NCBI RefSeq assembly: GCF_900461525.1
Contig: NZ_UGOD01000001.1
Span: forward strand, 1,581,001 to 1,645,000
DNA: 64,000 nt
Direction: 5' to 3'
Source of the DNA: Legionella busanensis
GTDB taxonomy: Bacteria; Pseudomonadota; Gammaproteobacteria; Legionellales; Legionellaceae
Each line of letters opens with the position of its first letter. Positions within the stretch are counted from its first letter, which is position 1. The position numbers and the translations under genes were made by a program. The notes under the pieces were generated by a model, which worked only from the letters and a program-made list of their open reading frames with translations, was not told where the DNA came from and ran no database searches. Shown here one piece after another: positions 1 through 9,212 of this stretch.

Positions 1-213
1 CAAGGCCTGCAAAGAATCCGTAATCGAGGAGAAATTGATCGTATTGAGCAAGAATCGTTGGTATTTTTTAATCGTGTTTATAAAGCTTATCATCAAAAAC
101 TGAAACAGACTGAAAATGCAGTAATTATTGATGCAAGTATGCCTCTTGAAAAAGTGCAACAGTCTATTTGTTTACAGCTTAAAACATTTTTGGATGAAAA
201 TGCATACTCCTAA
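1..213 (+). CDS. tmk: Thymidylate kinase, C-terminal fragment (5' end outside window)
   Basis: The first frame is open from base 1 to a TAA at 211-213 and encodes the last 70 residues of a dTMP kinase, which makes dTDP from dTMP. The start of the fragment has the family pattern of Gly-Leu, an Arg-Gly pair and DRIEQES, followed by FFNRVYKAYH. That matches the LID/C-terminal part of bacterial Tmk. The P-loop lies upstream of the window. The stop overlaps the start of holB, the tmk-holB arrangement common in Gammaproteobacteria. The identification rests on this short tail plus the gene order. Confidence 0.85.
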   Translation, partial: QGLQRIRNRGEIDRIEQESLVFFNRVYKAYHQKLKQTENAVIIDASMPLEKVQQSICLQLKTFLDENAYS

Positions 214-1114
214 TCTCATTAATATCGAGTCTGAATACCTAACATACTGGCAACATTTTAAAGACGCTTATAATAGCAAACGTCTAGCTCATGCGCAGTT
301 GTTACGAGCTTCATCCATAACTAAGTTAACAACGCTGTATCATCAAATAATAACAACTCTTTTATGTAAACAAGATAATCAACCTTGTGGTTCTTGTAAG
401 TCATGCATATTAAATAATCAAGGAATGCATCCAGATTTATATCAAATTAAACCTGAAAAAGTAGGTGGCGTAATTAAGGTCGAGCAAATTAGAGATTTAC
501 ATCTTACATTGTATACTTCACCTCAAGTTTCTGAAAATAAAGTAATTTTAATTTTAAACGCTGAAAGAATGAACCATGCTGCAGCCAATTCTTTATTAAA
601 AATTTTAGAGGAACCGCCTGCTAATATTTATTTTATTTTAACAATAGAATCAATAAGTACACTTCCTGCAACTATTTTTAGTCGTTGTCAGCACTGGTAT
701 TTTCCCGATCCTACCCATGAAGGTGATTATTTTTTACAAAATGATAAGAGTTTCTTGGAAAACCATCAAAATGAACTATTTAAGCAAAAAGAAGTCTTTA
801 TAGATGATTTAATAGCTATTAGAAAAGAGCGTGTTTCCATCAATATTATTGCTGAAAAATGGGCTATTTATGAATTAGTTGAGTTAACACGGTTACTTTA
901 TTTAATAACGGCACAAATGATTCATAACTATTTTTATAAGGATGGCAGCAAGACAGCCTTAGCTGCTAAATTAAATGAATTAAACCAGGATGTAAAAGTT
1001 ACCCATTTATTTTCATTAATTGATAAGTTAAATCAACTTAGTAAAAATTTAAGCTATAGTATAAATGTAAATCAGTTGCTCACTTTAGAAGATTTACTGC
1101 TAAGCTTTCTGTAA
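194..1114 (+). CDS. holB: DNA polymerase III subunit delta'
   Basis: Delta' subunit of the clamp-loader complex, which loads the beta clamp onto primed DNA. It has the zinc module of clamp-loader ATPases (CGSCKSC after an earlier Cys). It also has the delta' segment NAERMNHAAANSLLKILEEP and an SRC motif (FSRCQHW). As in other delta' subunits no complete Walker A is evident, so it is probably ATPase-inactive. The frame stays open upstream to 128, but starts there would run deep into tmk. I chose ATG 194, overlapping the tmk stop by 20 bases; ATG 200 is equally possible. The product is about 306 residues, slightly short for the family. It is followed 14 bases later by a PilZ gene and then tatD, a usual gammaproteobacterial run. 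Confidence 0.93.
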   Translation: MKMHTPNLINIESEYLTYWQHFKDAYNSKRLAHAQLLRASSITKLTTLYHQIITTLLCKQDNQPCGSCKSCILNNQGMHPDLYQIKPEKVGGVIKVEQIRDLHLTLYTSPQVSENKVILILNAERMNHAAANSLLKILEEPPANIYFILTIESISTLPATIFSRCQHWYFPDPTHEGDYFLQNDKSFLENHQNELFKQKEVFIDDLIAIRKERVSINIIAEKWAIYELVELTRLLYLITAQMIHNYFYKDGSKTALAAKLNELNQDVKVTHLFSLIDKLNQLSKNLSYSINVNQLLTLEDLLLSFL

Positions 1115-1128
1115 AGATAGGAGCGCCA

Positions 1129-1467
1129 ATGATTGATGTGCCTATTGTAAACGGAGATTTTCCTACAGAAGCCGCACTTTATATGGCTTATATGCCATTT
1201 ATTAAAGATGGAGGGTTATTTATTCGTACTAACTTAACTCTACCTTTAGGTGGTAAAGTTAAATTGTCTATTAAATTAATTGATGAACTGGAACCTTACG
1301 TTATTTCTGCCAAAGTTGCATGGATAACACCTAGAGGCTCTCAAGGTAACAAGCCTGCAGGCTTAGGTTTTCAGTTTCAAGGAGAAGAGGGTCGAGTTTT
1401 AAAAAATAAAATAGAAACCTATTTAACTACCATGTTAAAATCGACACAAATCACTGACACATTGTAA
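1129..1467 (+). CDS. pilZ: PilZ-domain protein (type IV pilus assembly PilZ-like)
   Basis: A 112-residue single PilZ domain. The position between holB and tatD is where type IV pilus PilZ sits in Pseudomonas, Xanthomonas and Legionella. Characteristic segments are GGLFIRTNLTLPLGGKV near residues 28-42 and a conserved WITPRG followed by GLGFQF. The N-terminal RxxxR c-di-GMP-binding motif is not evident, as in pilus-type PilZ proteins that act through protein partners (PilB/FimX) rather than by binding the nucleotide. The start ATG at 1129 is preceded by AGGAG. Only two bases separate it from tatD, so the genes are probably co-transcribed. Confidence 0.88.
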   Translation: MIDVPIVNGDFPTEAALYMAYMPFIKDGGLFIRTNLTLPLGGKVKLSIKLIDELEPYVISAKVAWITPRGSQGNKPAGLGFQFQGEEGRVLKNKIETYLTTMLKSTQITDTL

Positions 1468-1469
1468 TT

Positions 1470-2252
1470 ATGTTAACTGACTCGCACTGTCATTTAAATT
1501 TACTCGATTTAAATGATTTTAATAATCAATTAGATAATGTCATTGTTGCTGCTACTAATAACGATGTTAATTCACTTCTGTGTGTATGCGTCGATTTAAC
1601 AGACTATCCTATACTCTGTGATATTGCAGATAAATATCAACAGGTTAAAATATCTGTGGGCTTACATCCTAATAATCCTGTAGATAAAGAGCCTAGCGCA
1701 GAAACACTTGTAAAATTAGCTAAACAACATCCAGCTTGTATTGCGATAGGCGAAACAGGCCTTGATTATTATCGAGTCCATGATGTTCAGGCACAAAAAC
1801 AGCAAAGGGATCGTTTTCGCGAGCATATTTATGCTGCTGTTACTTCTCAAAAACCACTAATCATTCATACCCGTCAAGCAGCAGAAGATACCTTACAGGT
1901 TATGGCAGATGAAAATGCAAGTGAAATTGGTGGTGTTATGCATTGCTTTGCTGAAGATCTAAGTATTGCTAAGCGAGCTATTGATCTAAATTTTTATATT
2001 TCTTTTTCAGGTATTGTTACCTTTAAAAATGCTGCGACTTTACAAGAAGTGGCACAAAAAATTCCCTTGGAACGATTGTTAATTGAAACAGATTCGCCCT
2101 ATTTAGCGCCCGTACCTTACCGAGGCAAACAAAATCATCCTGCTTTAGTCAAGTATGTCGCGCAAGCTATAAGTGAACTTAGGCAAATTAGTTATGAACG
2201 AGTTGCTAATCAAACGACTGAAAACTTTAAACGTTGTTTTAAATTAAAATGA
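1470..2252 (+). CDS. tatD: TatD-family metal-dependent deoxyribonuclease
   Basis: A 260-residue TIM-barrel metallohydrolase of the TatD/YcfH family, a 3'-5' exonuclease acting on DNA/RNA and linked to DNA repair. Metal ligands are visible in order: the HxH in DSHCHL (residues 4-9), the Glu in GETGLDYY, the His in IIHTRQ, the His in VMHCF, and the Asp in ETDSPYLAP. Length is typical. The gene directly abuts pilZ and is the last member of the tmk-holB-pilZ-tatD run. The position next to holB suggests the YcfH subgroup rather than true TatD. Confidence 0.92.
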   Translation: MLTDSHCHLNLLDLNDFNNQLDNVIVAATNNDVNSLLCVCVDLTDYPILCDIADKYQQVKISVGLHPNNPVDKEPSAETLVKLAKQHPACIAIGETGLDYYRVHDVQAQKQQRDRFREHIYAAVTSQKPLIIHTRQAAEDTLQVMADENASEIGGVMHCFAEDLSIAKRAIDLNFYISFSGIVTFKNAATLQEVAQKIPLERLLIETDSPYLAPVPYRGKQNHPALVKYVAQAISELRQISYERVANQTTENFKRCFKLK

Positions 2253-2271
2253 ACAAGCCTAAAGGTTAAAT

Positions 2272-3897
2272 ATGGAAACAGAAGCTCAGGTAGTCATTAT
2301 AGGTGCGGGTCCTGTAGGCTTAAGTACAGCTATTGGCCTAGCTAATCAAGGCATTAAAAGCATTTTAATTGAACGTCATGCTTCTACAACTGATCATCCT
2401 AAAGCACGTGGTATTAATACAAGAACTATGGAAATTTTTAGGTTATGGGGCATTGAGGTGCCATTACGAAAACATCAGCTACCACGAGAAGCCCACCGCT
2501 TTATTTGGCTAGAATCTTTACAAGGTAAAGAATTAACGCGTATTAGCGCCAAGCCTAGACCCAACTTAAATAGCCCAACAACAAATGCCTCTATTTCTCA
2601 AGATTGGGTTGAGCAGGAACTTTTAAAAAAAGCACAAACCTATTCTGAGATTACTTGCCATTTTAATATGGAGATGCTTGATATTCAGCAAACAAGTAAT
2701 GAGGTTATTAGCACTGTAAAAGATAAATTATCAGGTAAACAATATCAGTTAAAATCAGATTATTTAGTGGCTGCAGATGGGGCTTCAAGTTTAACCCGTA
2801 AGTTACTTTCCATTAATATGGAGGGTCAGGATAATTTGGGTGAGTTTTGTAATATTTATTGTGAAATGGATTTATCAAAATATGTGCAAGATAGACCTAG
2901 CATAGGTTTTATCTTTACCCGTAAAGATATTATGGGCACTACACTTTTGTCAAAAGATGGATTACGTAAATGGTTGGTTGGTATCCGTTATGATGTAATT
3001 CCTGAGTTCACAAAGGAAAGTTTCACAGATGATTTTTGCCTAGAAGTGGTTAAAGAAGTTATTCAAGATAAAACTATTGAGGTAAAACTCATTAATAAAG
3101 GTTTCTGGACAATGGCAGCCCTGGTCGCTGAACGCTTTCGTGACGGTCGAATCTTATTAGCTGGTGATGCAGCGCATAGATTACCGCCAACAGGTGGTTT
3201 AGGTATGAATACCGGTATTCAGGATGCGCATAATCTTGCTTGGAAGCTAGCTTATGTTATCAAGGGTTATGCTAATGAAAGGCTTTTAGATACTTATTTT
3301 ACCGAACGCGCACCGGTTGCTGTTAAAAATATTGAGTGGAGTGCTAAAAACGCTAACCGTTTTAATACGATTTTTACCGCGCTTTATAATAATGATTATC
3401 AAACTATGATGGCAGCAATTGAAGAACAAAATGAGCACGTAAATCAAATAGCCCTTGATTTAGGTTTTTGCTATGAAGAGGGGGCGCTTATTGCAGAAAA
3501 TAATCCAATGCCTAGTTTAAATCTAGATACTTATATTCCATCTACTTACCCGGGTTGCAGAGCGCCACATTGTTTGTTGCAGAAAGGAAAGCAGCTCTTA
3601 TCTGCACTTGATTTATTTAATAATAAATTTGTTTTATTAAGTTCTGATCAAACAGATACTTGGCATAAAGCAGCTTTAAAGCTTTCAAATTTACCTTTGG
3701 TTAGTTATCGTGTGGGTAAAGCAGGCGATTTAGACGACCCAGAAGGACAATGGTTAGAGCTATATCAAATTAATGCTACGGGAGCTGTTTTAATAAGGCC
3801 TGATGGACATGTTGCTTGGCGCAACTTTAATAGTGATGATAATCCAGAAAAACATTTAAAAGAAATTTTTCAAAAGCTCTTATGTAGACAAATTTAA
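2272..3897 (+). CDS. FAD-dependent aromatic hydroxylase-type monooxygenase
   Basis: A 541-residue flavoprotein of the group A monooxygenase family (PheA/TfdB/MhpA-like). The N-terminal Rossmann motif is IIGAGPVGLSTAIGLANQG (about residues 9-27). A central DG motif is seen in AADGASSLTRKLL. The second FAD motif is LLAGDAAHRLPPTGGLGMNT (about residues 296-315). The C-terminal 150 residues resemble the thioredoxin-like domain of phenol hydroxylases. It is expected to use NAD(P)H and O2 to hydroxylate an aromatic or polyketide-like substrate; the substrate cannot be read from sequence. There is a 19-base gap from tatD. No catabolic neighbours are present, so its role may be detoxification or secondary metabolism. 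Confidence 0.85.
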   Translation: METEAQVVIIGAGPVGLSTAIGLANQGIKSILIERHASTTDHPKARGINTRTMEIFRLWGIEVPLRKHQLPREAHRFIWLESLQGKELTRISAKPRPNLNSPTTNASISQDWVEQELLKKAQTYSEITCHFNMEMLDIQQTSNEVISTVKDKLSGKQYQLKSDYLVAADGASSLTRKLLSINMEGQDNLGEFCNIYCEMDLSKYVQDRPSIGFIFTRKDIMGTTLLSKDGLRKWLVGIRYDVIPEFTKESFTDDFCLEVVKEVIQDKTIEVKLINKGFWTMAALVAERFRDGRILLAGDAAHRLPPTGGLGMNTGIQDAHNLAWKLAYVIKGYANERLLDTYFTERAPVAVKNIEWSAKNANRFNTIFTALYNNDYQTMMAAIEEQNEHVNQIALDLGFCYEEGALIAENNPMPSLNLDTYIPSTYPGCRAPHCLLQKGKQLLSALDLFNNKFVLLSSDQTDTWHKAALKLSNLPLVSYRVGKAGDLDDPEGQWLELYQINATGAVLIRPDGHVAWRNFNSDDNPEKHLKEIFQKLLCRQI

Positions 3898-3990
3898 GCT
3901 GAAGCGTATATAAATTTTTATTATTAAAAGCTTCAATAAAGGCTATATGACAAATAATAATGAGGATTAAATTTAAATAAAGGTAAAGAA

Positions 3991-5097
3991 ATGAGTTTTT
4001 ATATTGGAATTATGTCAGGCACTAGCATGGATGGCATTGATGTTGCGCTTGTTGATGTAAGTAAAAATGAATTTATTTGTGGTATTACCTTTCCTTACAA
4101 TAGTGTTATTAAAGCAATGCTTAGAGAATCTATGGCGCTTCAACCGCATGATTTAGGTTATTTCAGCCAGTTGCATACATTATTAGGAAGAGAATTTGCT
4201 AAAGCAGTTTTATTATTATTAGAGCAAAGTAAACAATCAGCGCAAAGTATTATTGCTATTGGCAGTCATGGACAAACAATATGCCATGATACTATGGCTG
4301 CCATTCCGTATACGGTCCAATTAGGGTGTCCGCATACTATTGCTGAGATGACAGGTATTACGGTAGTTGCTGATTTTAGAACCCGTGATTTAGTTGTTGG
4401 TGGACAAGGCGCTCCTTTTGCCCCAATTTATCACCAAGCTATTTTTAAAGATTTTAATTTTCCTTTAGCTGTAGTAAACATTGGTGGTATAGCCAATTTA
4501 ACCTATCTTAAGAATGAAACTGAGGTGATTGGGTATGATGTAGGGCCAGGAAACTGTTTGATGGATGCATGGATTTATAAGTGTCAAGGCCTTGAGTATG
4601 ACAAGGATGGTCATTGGGCAGCAAAAGGAAATGTTGTAGAATCCTTATTAAACCTTTTACTGCAAGATCCTTATTTTTCTCGCCAAGCACCAAAAAGTAT
4701 AGGTAAAGAGTATTTTTCGCTTGACTGGCTAGCTAATTATGGAAGTCATCTTTTTAAAGCGATTGATATACAAGCTACCTTGTTACATCTAACGGCTGTG
4801 TGCATTGCCAACAATATAAAAGTATTACCTACTCAGCCTACCCATTTATTTATTTGCGGGGGAGGTGCTCATAATAAAGCTCTTTTGCAAGAACTTACGC
4901 GTTTATTACCGCAAGTGAATGTTTTACCAACTCAAGAAATTAATATTAATCCAGATTTTATTGAAGCTTCTATGTTTGCTTGGCTTGCTGATAAAACATT
5001 AAATAATGTTGCCTTAAATCTTAAAGGTATTACAGGAGCTACTCGACCTACAATTTTAGGTGCAATTTATCCGGCAGGGATTGACAAAGGAAATTAG
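3991..5097 (+). CDS. anmK: Anhydro-N-acetylmuramic acid kinase
   Basis: AnmK phosphorylates and hydrates 1,6-anhydro-MurNAc to MurNAc-6-P in peptidoglycan recycling. The 368-residue length is typical. Family signatures are IGIMSGTSMDGIDVALVD at the N-terminus, GSHGQTI, GGQGAPFAPIYHQ, VVNIGGIANLTYL, GYDVGPGNCLMDAW and FICGGGAHN. These are the ASKHA-fold phosphate and adenosine motifs. The start is ATG 3991 with AGGTAAAG upstream. No murQ lies next to it. The frame of the downstream MFS gene opens inside the last 38 bases. Confidence 0.95.
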   Translation: MSFYIGIMSGTSMDGIDVALVDVSKNEFICGITFPYNSVIKAMLRESMALQPHDLGYFSQLHTLLGREFAKAVLLLLEQSKQSAQSIIAIGSHGQTICHDTMAAIPYTVQLGCPHTIAEMTGITVVADFRTRDLVVGGQGAPFAPIYHQAIFKDFNFPLAVVNIGGIANLTYLKNETEVIGYDVGPGNCLMDAWIYKCQGLEYDKDGHWAAKGNVVESLLNLLLQDPYFSRQAPKSIGKEYFSLDWLANYGSHLFKAIDIQATLLHLTAVCIANNIKVLPTQPTHLFICGGGAHNKALLQELTRLLPQVNVLPTQEININPDFIEASMFAWLADKTLNNVALNLKGITGATRPTILGAIYPAGIDKGN

Positions 5098-6424
5098 CTT
5101 AGGGTGTAATGCGTGTTTTAATTTGAACACAGATCCTATTTTGCAAACAGTAAAATCACAATTAGAACGTCCTTCTAAATTAAGTGCTTACATCATTTTT
5201 ATTTTGTCAGCCACATTTTATTTGTATGAATTCGTTTTACAAGTTGCACCTAGTGTTATGGCTGATTCCATGATGAAAACATTTAATGTTGGCGCCGCGG
5301 GATTTGGTATTGTTTCTGCTTTTTACTTTTATGCCTATGCACCTATGCAGCTACCTGCTGGTCTTTTATTTGATCGCTATGGGCCAAGAAAACTAATGAC
5401 TTTTGCTTTAGTATTATGTGCATTAGGTTCGTTTTTTTTTGCCTCTACAGATAGTCTTTTTACAGCAGCCATGGGACGTTTTTTGATAGGAATTGGCTCA
5501 GCTTTCTCATTTATAGGTGTTTTAGTATTAGTTTCACGTTGGTTCCCTGCTAAACAATTTGCATTGCTTGCGGGAATTGCTCAACTGATGAGTTCAGTTG
5601 GTGCTATGTTTGGTGAGATGCCTTTAGCTGCTTTAATTCAAGCAGTTGGTTGGCGGCAAGCTAGTTTTATTCTTGCATTAATAGGTTTTGCATTATCTTT
5701 ATTAATTTGGTTAGTGATTCGAGACTATCCTCATCAACCAACACAAATTGTAACACGGCGACATATTCGTGATGAATGGAATCGGCTTGTAGAAGTTTGT
5801 ACGCGTAGTTACACGTGGATTATTGGCACTTATTCGTGTGCAATATGGACGCCAATTGCTGTTTTCGCTGCCTTATGGGGTGTGCCTTATCTACAACAAA
5901 AATTTCAAATTAGTGTTCTTCAAGCTTCTGGACTTTGTAGCATGATTTGGTTAGGCATAGGTGTTGGTAGTCCATTATTAGGATGGTTAAGTGACAGAGT
6001 TTCTAGTCGTCGATTGTCACTTATTATAAGTGCAAGCTTGGGTTTACTAGCAACAGTTTTATTGTTATATACCCCTGGTATTTCAATAGGTTGGATATAT
6101 CCAATTTTATTTATACTTGGACTGGGTGCTGGTGGCCAAACAGTTAGCTTCGCTGTAGTAAAAGATAATAATCCGCCTGAGCTAGTAGGAACTGCATCGG
6201 GTTTTAATAATTTATCTGTTCTTATTGGCGGTGCCATATTCCAACCACTCGTAGGAATTTTTTTAAAAAATAGTAATAATCCGCTGCAAAATAGTGTGAA
6301 CTTTTATAGTTTGGCTAGTTACAACAAAGCATTAATAGTAATGCCCTGTTGCTTTTTTATAAGTTTAATTATAGCTCTTCTGATTTTAAAGGAATCTCAT
6401 CCGAGTTATATAAAATACAATTAA
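5060..6424 (+). CDS. Major facilitator superfamily transporter
   Basis: A 12-TM MFS permease of up to 454 residues. The loop 2-3 motif is visible as GLLFDRYGPRKLM, with hydrophobic segments throughout and a mirrored GWLSDRVSSRRL between TM8 and TM9. Substrate unknown. The conserved part begins about residue 35 with LSAYIIFILSATFYLYEF. The start is uncertain: GTG 5060 is the longest option, TTG 5081 follows GGCAGGGA, and TTG 5123 gives the most typical N-terminus. No in-frame ATG precedes TM1. The stop TAA at 6422-6424 lies within the same TTAA used by the opposing gene, so the two genes converge with a 4-base overlap. Confidence 0.85.
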   Translation: MQFIRQGLTKEISLGCNACFNLNTDPILQTVKSQLERPSKLSAYIIFILSATFYLYEFVLQVAPSVMADSMMKTFNVGAAGFGIVSAFYFYAYAPMQLPAGLLFDRYGPRKLMTFALVLCALGSFFFASTDSLFTAAMGRFLIGIGSAFSFIGVLVLVSRWFPAKQFALLAGIAQLMSSVGAMFGEMPLAALIQAVGWRQASFILALIGFALSLLIWLVIRDYPHQPTQIVTRRHIRDEWNRLVEVCTRSYTWIIGTYSCAIWTPIAVFAALWGVPYLQQKFQISVLQASGLCSMIWLGIGVGSPLLGWLSDRVSSRRLSLIISASLGLLATVLLLYTPGISIGWIYPILFILGLGAGGQTVSFAVVKDNNPPELVGTASGFNNLSVLIGGAIFQPLVGIFLKNSNNPLQNSVNFYSLASYNKALIVMPCCFFISLIIALLILKESHPSYIKYN

Positions 6425-6792
6425 GATTGAATTTCACAATTAGCTGTCACTGAAGTAGAGCCTTGGTTTGTAATTTCAACCATTGCACTACCTGCAACAC
6501 TAATGTTTAAACTACCATTGTTTTTAACTCTAAGCGATACACGCTCACCTTCTTTAAGGACATGATTGTTCACGGTACCTGTATATTTCAACATAAGGGC
6601 TGACAGTATATTCTTATTGGACTTAGTAGATAATTTACATTTCATTGTCAGTTGCCAAATAAAGGGATTAGTCAATACCTTAGCTTCATTAGGTTTGAAT
6701 TCATAATGTCTAGATGCGAGATCAGTTGCGAAACAGGAACTTGATAAAGCAATAGCTATTAAGCTAAGCAATCCTTTTTGTTTTATCTTCAT
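6421..6792 (-). CDS. Small secreted hypothetical protein
   Basis: A 123-residue protein with a clear signal peptide: positive start MKIKQKG, hydrophobic core LLSLIAIALSS, and likely cleavage after SSSCFA. The mature part is about 100 residues, beta-strand-rich, with two cysteines (in MKCKLS and ANCEIQS) that could form a disulfide. An upstream in-frame start at 6825 exists, but ATG 6792 has the Shine-Dalgarno sequence AGGGAAA at good spacing and directly begins the signal peptide. It should be periplasmic or secreted. I do not recognise the family. It is convergent with the MFS gene and divergent from the Nudix gene. Confidence 0.75.
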   Translation of the reverse strand: MKIKQKGLLSLIAIALSSSCFATDLASRHYEFKPNEAKVLTNPFIWQLTMKCKLSTKSNKNILSALMLKYTGTVNNHVLKEGERVSLRVKNNGSLNISVAGSAMVEITNQGSTSVTANCEIQS

Positions 6793-6945
6793 AGTTTTCC
6801 CTATAATTAAATTTAAACATGCCAACTAATCATTTCATAAATTTAAAGGATTGTGTAGTTTAAATTTTTCAGGAATTGTTGAAAGTTAGCGAATGAATTT
6901 TTAAAAAAAATACGCTAAGCTAAATAAAAAATAATAAAGACAACT

Positions 6946-7530
6946 ATGAACCATCAAGCAAAAATAATTAAAAAGCTAGACATACATAAAGGTTATCTAG
7001 AAGTGGCTAAATATGATTTTGAAGTTTCAAGTCTATCGCCTAACCAAAAAGTCACTTTTGTCACTAATCGGGAAGTAGTTAAAACAGCAAATTCCGTATC
7101 TATTCTTCTTTACATTCCAAGTCAAGATAGTTTTATATTTTGCCAGCAATTTAGACCAGGCGTTTTTTTAAATAGTGATAAAGAACATTGTTTTACTTTG
7201 GAATGTGTTGCAGGGACTATAGATAATGCTTCTGATAATCCAGAGCAAACCGCTTGTCGTGAAGTTAAAGAAGAAACAGGTATTGAAATTAACGAATTGC
7301 GATTAGTTGCAAAAGTATATAAAAGCCCGGGTCTCTTAACAGAAATGAATTACCTTTTCTTTGCCAAGATAGAAACGCCTCCTCAAGGAAATATACATGG
7401 GGTTGATGATGAAGAAATAGTAACACATGTTATTAAGCGTGAAAAAGCTTATGAATTAATGAATGATCTGCAGATAGTTGATGCAGCTACATTAATAATG
7501 CTTAATTGGTTTCGTGCTAACTATTCTTAA
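6946..7530 (+). CDS. Nudix hydrolase (nucleotide-sugar/ADP-ribose pyrophosphatase-like)
   Basis: A 194-residue Nudix-fold enzyme. The Nudix box spans about residues 90-113 and ends in REVKEETGI. It has one residue more than the classical spacing, and the first Glu is replaced by Ser/Asp. A leading CVAG and this spacing resemble the NUDT14/NudK branch, which cleaves UDP-glucose or GDP-mannose, more than classical ADP-ribose pyrophosphatases. The conserved FRPG (residues 69-72) is the Arg region of this branch. Substrate unproven. A single gene with its own leader, starting 153 bases from the divergent secreted-protein gene. Confidence 0.83.
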   Translation: MNHQAKIIKKLDIHKGYLEVAKYDFEVSSLSPNQKVTFVTNREVVKTANSVSILLYIPSQDSFIFCQQFRPGVFLNSDKEHCFTLECVAGTIDNASDNPEQTACREVKEETGIEINELRLVAKVYKSPGLLTEMNYLFFAKIETPPQGNIHGVDDEEIVTHVIKREKAYELMNDLQIVDAATLIMLNWFRANYS

Positions 7531-7637
7531 AAAATATAAATTTTTTGAGCCTTATCAAAATAAAATTTCAGTAAAACCGTCTGCTAACAAAACTATAAAT
7601 TTCTTTTAAATGGATGTAAATGAAATAGGTGAATAAT

Positions 7638-9212
7638 ATGCTTTATGTTTTGTTATTTATAATTCTGATAGGCTTTTTAATTAAATATAAAACTATAATG
7701 CAAGGAAGCTTTACTACTATCATTAAGGGTTTTACCAGTGTAGATGATACTAAATCTAAAATTAGCAGTGGTTTAAAGCACCACGATTTACTGCAATTGA
7801 TGGAGCGTTTTAACTATAAGCCTGGTGAGGGGATCTGTTTTGGTTTTACCATTACTTGGGCACAAGAGTCCGTATCACACAGAGAAAGTATTTTCTATGA
7901 AAGAATCAATTTAATTCGTAGAGAAAAAGAAAACTTAGTTGCTAAGATTAGAAGGATTACTAATAAAATCAAGCGTAATCAGCAGGTTAATTACCAAGAA
8001 AATCAACTGCTTGAAATAAACGCGCTTATTGAAGCAGTGTGCATTGCACAGTCACCAGATAGCTATGAACATCTCTATAACGGACGTATAACGCAAACGA
8101 ATATTGAGAATATTCTTAATATTGCTCAGCAAAGTTTAGGTTGTGGAGGTGTAATTAAAAAACTCTTAACCAAAACTGTTGCCATGACATCTGTAAACCA
8201 AGTAGATAATTATTTTAAGTATGTAAGCTCTTTAATTCATCCTTACGACAATGTAGCCATGGTAGTTAGTAATGAGCAGCACTCTATAGGTTTAAAACGA
8301 CATCCATACGGTTGGCTATTACTAGATACTAATTACTTATATAAGCAATCTTCTGACTACCCGTATCTTCTCTTAAACGACAGACAATTAAGTAGACAAT
8401 TAAATGACAGTTTTGAAGAACAAGGTACACTTATTATAAATATTGATTTTATTGCATTAGGTAATTTAAATTTAAAACAGCGTCTACAGCAATTAAATAG
8501 TAGCTATCCAGTAACCTATCAACATTTTCGATATAAAAATTGTCGGAATTTTAGTTTTATAGAAATCTGTGTTCAAAGTGGTGATGATCAAAGTATTAGA
8601 GAAATGGTTCATTTACATAATAAAAGAGGCAATCTGCTTATTCAAACCCAAGTTAAAGATAGTTTACGGTTAGCAGTTGACTGCAACCAAAGTAAAATTT
8701 TAGCTATTTTAATGGAAATTCAGGATTTAGATATTAATATAGCTTGTCAATCTGATGGCAAAACAGCACTAGGTCTAGCCTGTAGATTTGGAAATTTATG
8801 TTTAGTTAAATTGCTGTTAACACATCCACGTATTGATATTAATCACCTTAGTGATAAGGGTGATACGCCTCTTATGATCGCTTGTAAATACTCTAAACAA
8901 AGTATGGAGTTAATTACTCTGTTACTGCAAGCTGGCGCTAACATAACAATACAAAACTATGATAGAAAAACCGCTTTAAGCATTGCTAGAGAAAATAACA
9001 ATAAGACCGCTATTGCAGCGATTAGAGATTTTAATCGATCTCAACGTTTATTAGTGGCTAGTGATAATAGTAGTTTAGCGTTTTTGGAAAGACGGTATAG
9101 TCTCTCTCATACTACGTCCTATGGTCGTACCTTTTTTACTACAAAAAGAGCGATGTCTTCCAGTAAAAATATGCAACCAGAAACCAGTTTACTGTCTATT
9201 AGAGATATGTAG
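7638..9212 (+). CDS. Ankyrin-repeat protein with C58-like cysteine protease domain, candidate Dot/Icm effector
   Basis: A 524-residue protein. Residues 2-17 form one hydrophobic segment (LYVLLFIILIGFLIKY), possibly a membrane anchor. Residues about 60-270 look like a papain-fold, YopT/AvrPphB-type (C58) domain. The putative triad is Cys67 in EGICFGFTITWAQ, His215 in NEQHSIGLKRH and Asp230 in GWLLLDTNY. A helical, charged stretch lies at 80-135. Residues about 310-465 contain ankyrin repeats, the best being GDTPLMIACKYS with LLLQAGANI. The Ser-rich C-terminus could be a secretion signal. Several Legionella ankyrin effectors have such domain mixtures; the catalytic assignment is inference. ATG 7638 is chosen because AGGTG precedes it at 6 bases; GTG 7629 overlaps that site. 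Confidence 0.78.
   Translation: MLYVLLFIILIGFLIKYKTIMQGSFTTIIKGFTSVDDTKSKISSGLKHHDLLQLMERFNYKPGEGICFGFTITWAQESVSHRESIFYERINLIRREKENLVAKIRRITNKIKRNQQVNYQENQLLEINALIEAVCIAQSPDSYEHLYNGRITQTNIENILNIAQQSLGCGGVIKKLLTKTVAMTSVNQVDNYFKYVSSLIHPYDNVAMVVSNEQHSIGLKRHPYGWLLLDTNYLYKQSSDYPYLLLNDRQLSRQLNDSFEEQGTLIINIDFIALGNLNLKQRLQQLNSSYPVTYQHFRYKNCRNFSFIEICVQSGDDQSIREMVHLHNKRGNLLIQTQVKDSLRLAVDCNQSKILAILMEIQDLDINIACQSDGKTALGLACRFGNLCLVKLLLTHPRIDINHLSDKGDTPLMIACKYSKQSMELITLLLQAGANITIQNYDRKTALSIARENNNKTAIAAIRDFNRSQRLLVASDNSSLAFLERRYSLSHTTSYGRTFFTTKRAMSSSKNMQPETSLLSIRDM

Noticed and set aside
4508..4693. 61-codon minus-strand frame inside anmK
   Set aside because: It lies wholly within conserved anmK sequence, has no Shine-Dalgarno and encodes a His/Pro/Leu-rich string typical of a shadow frame.
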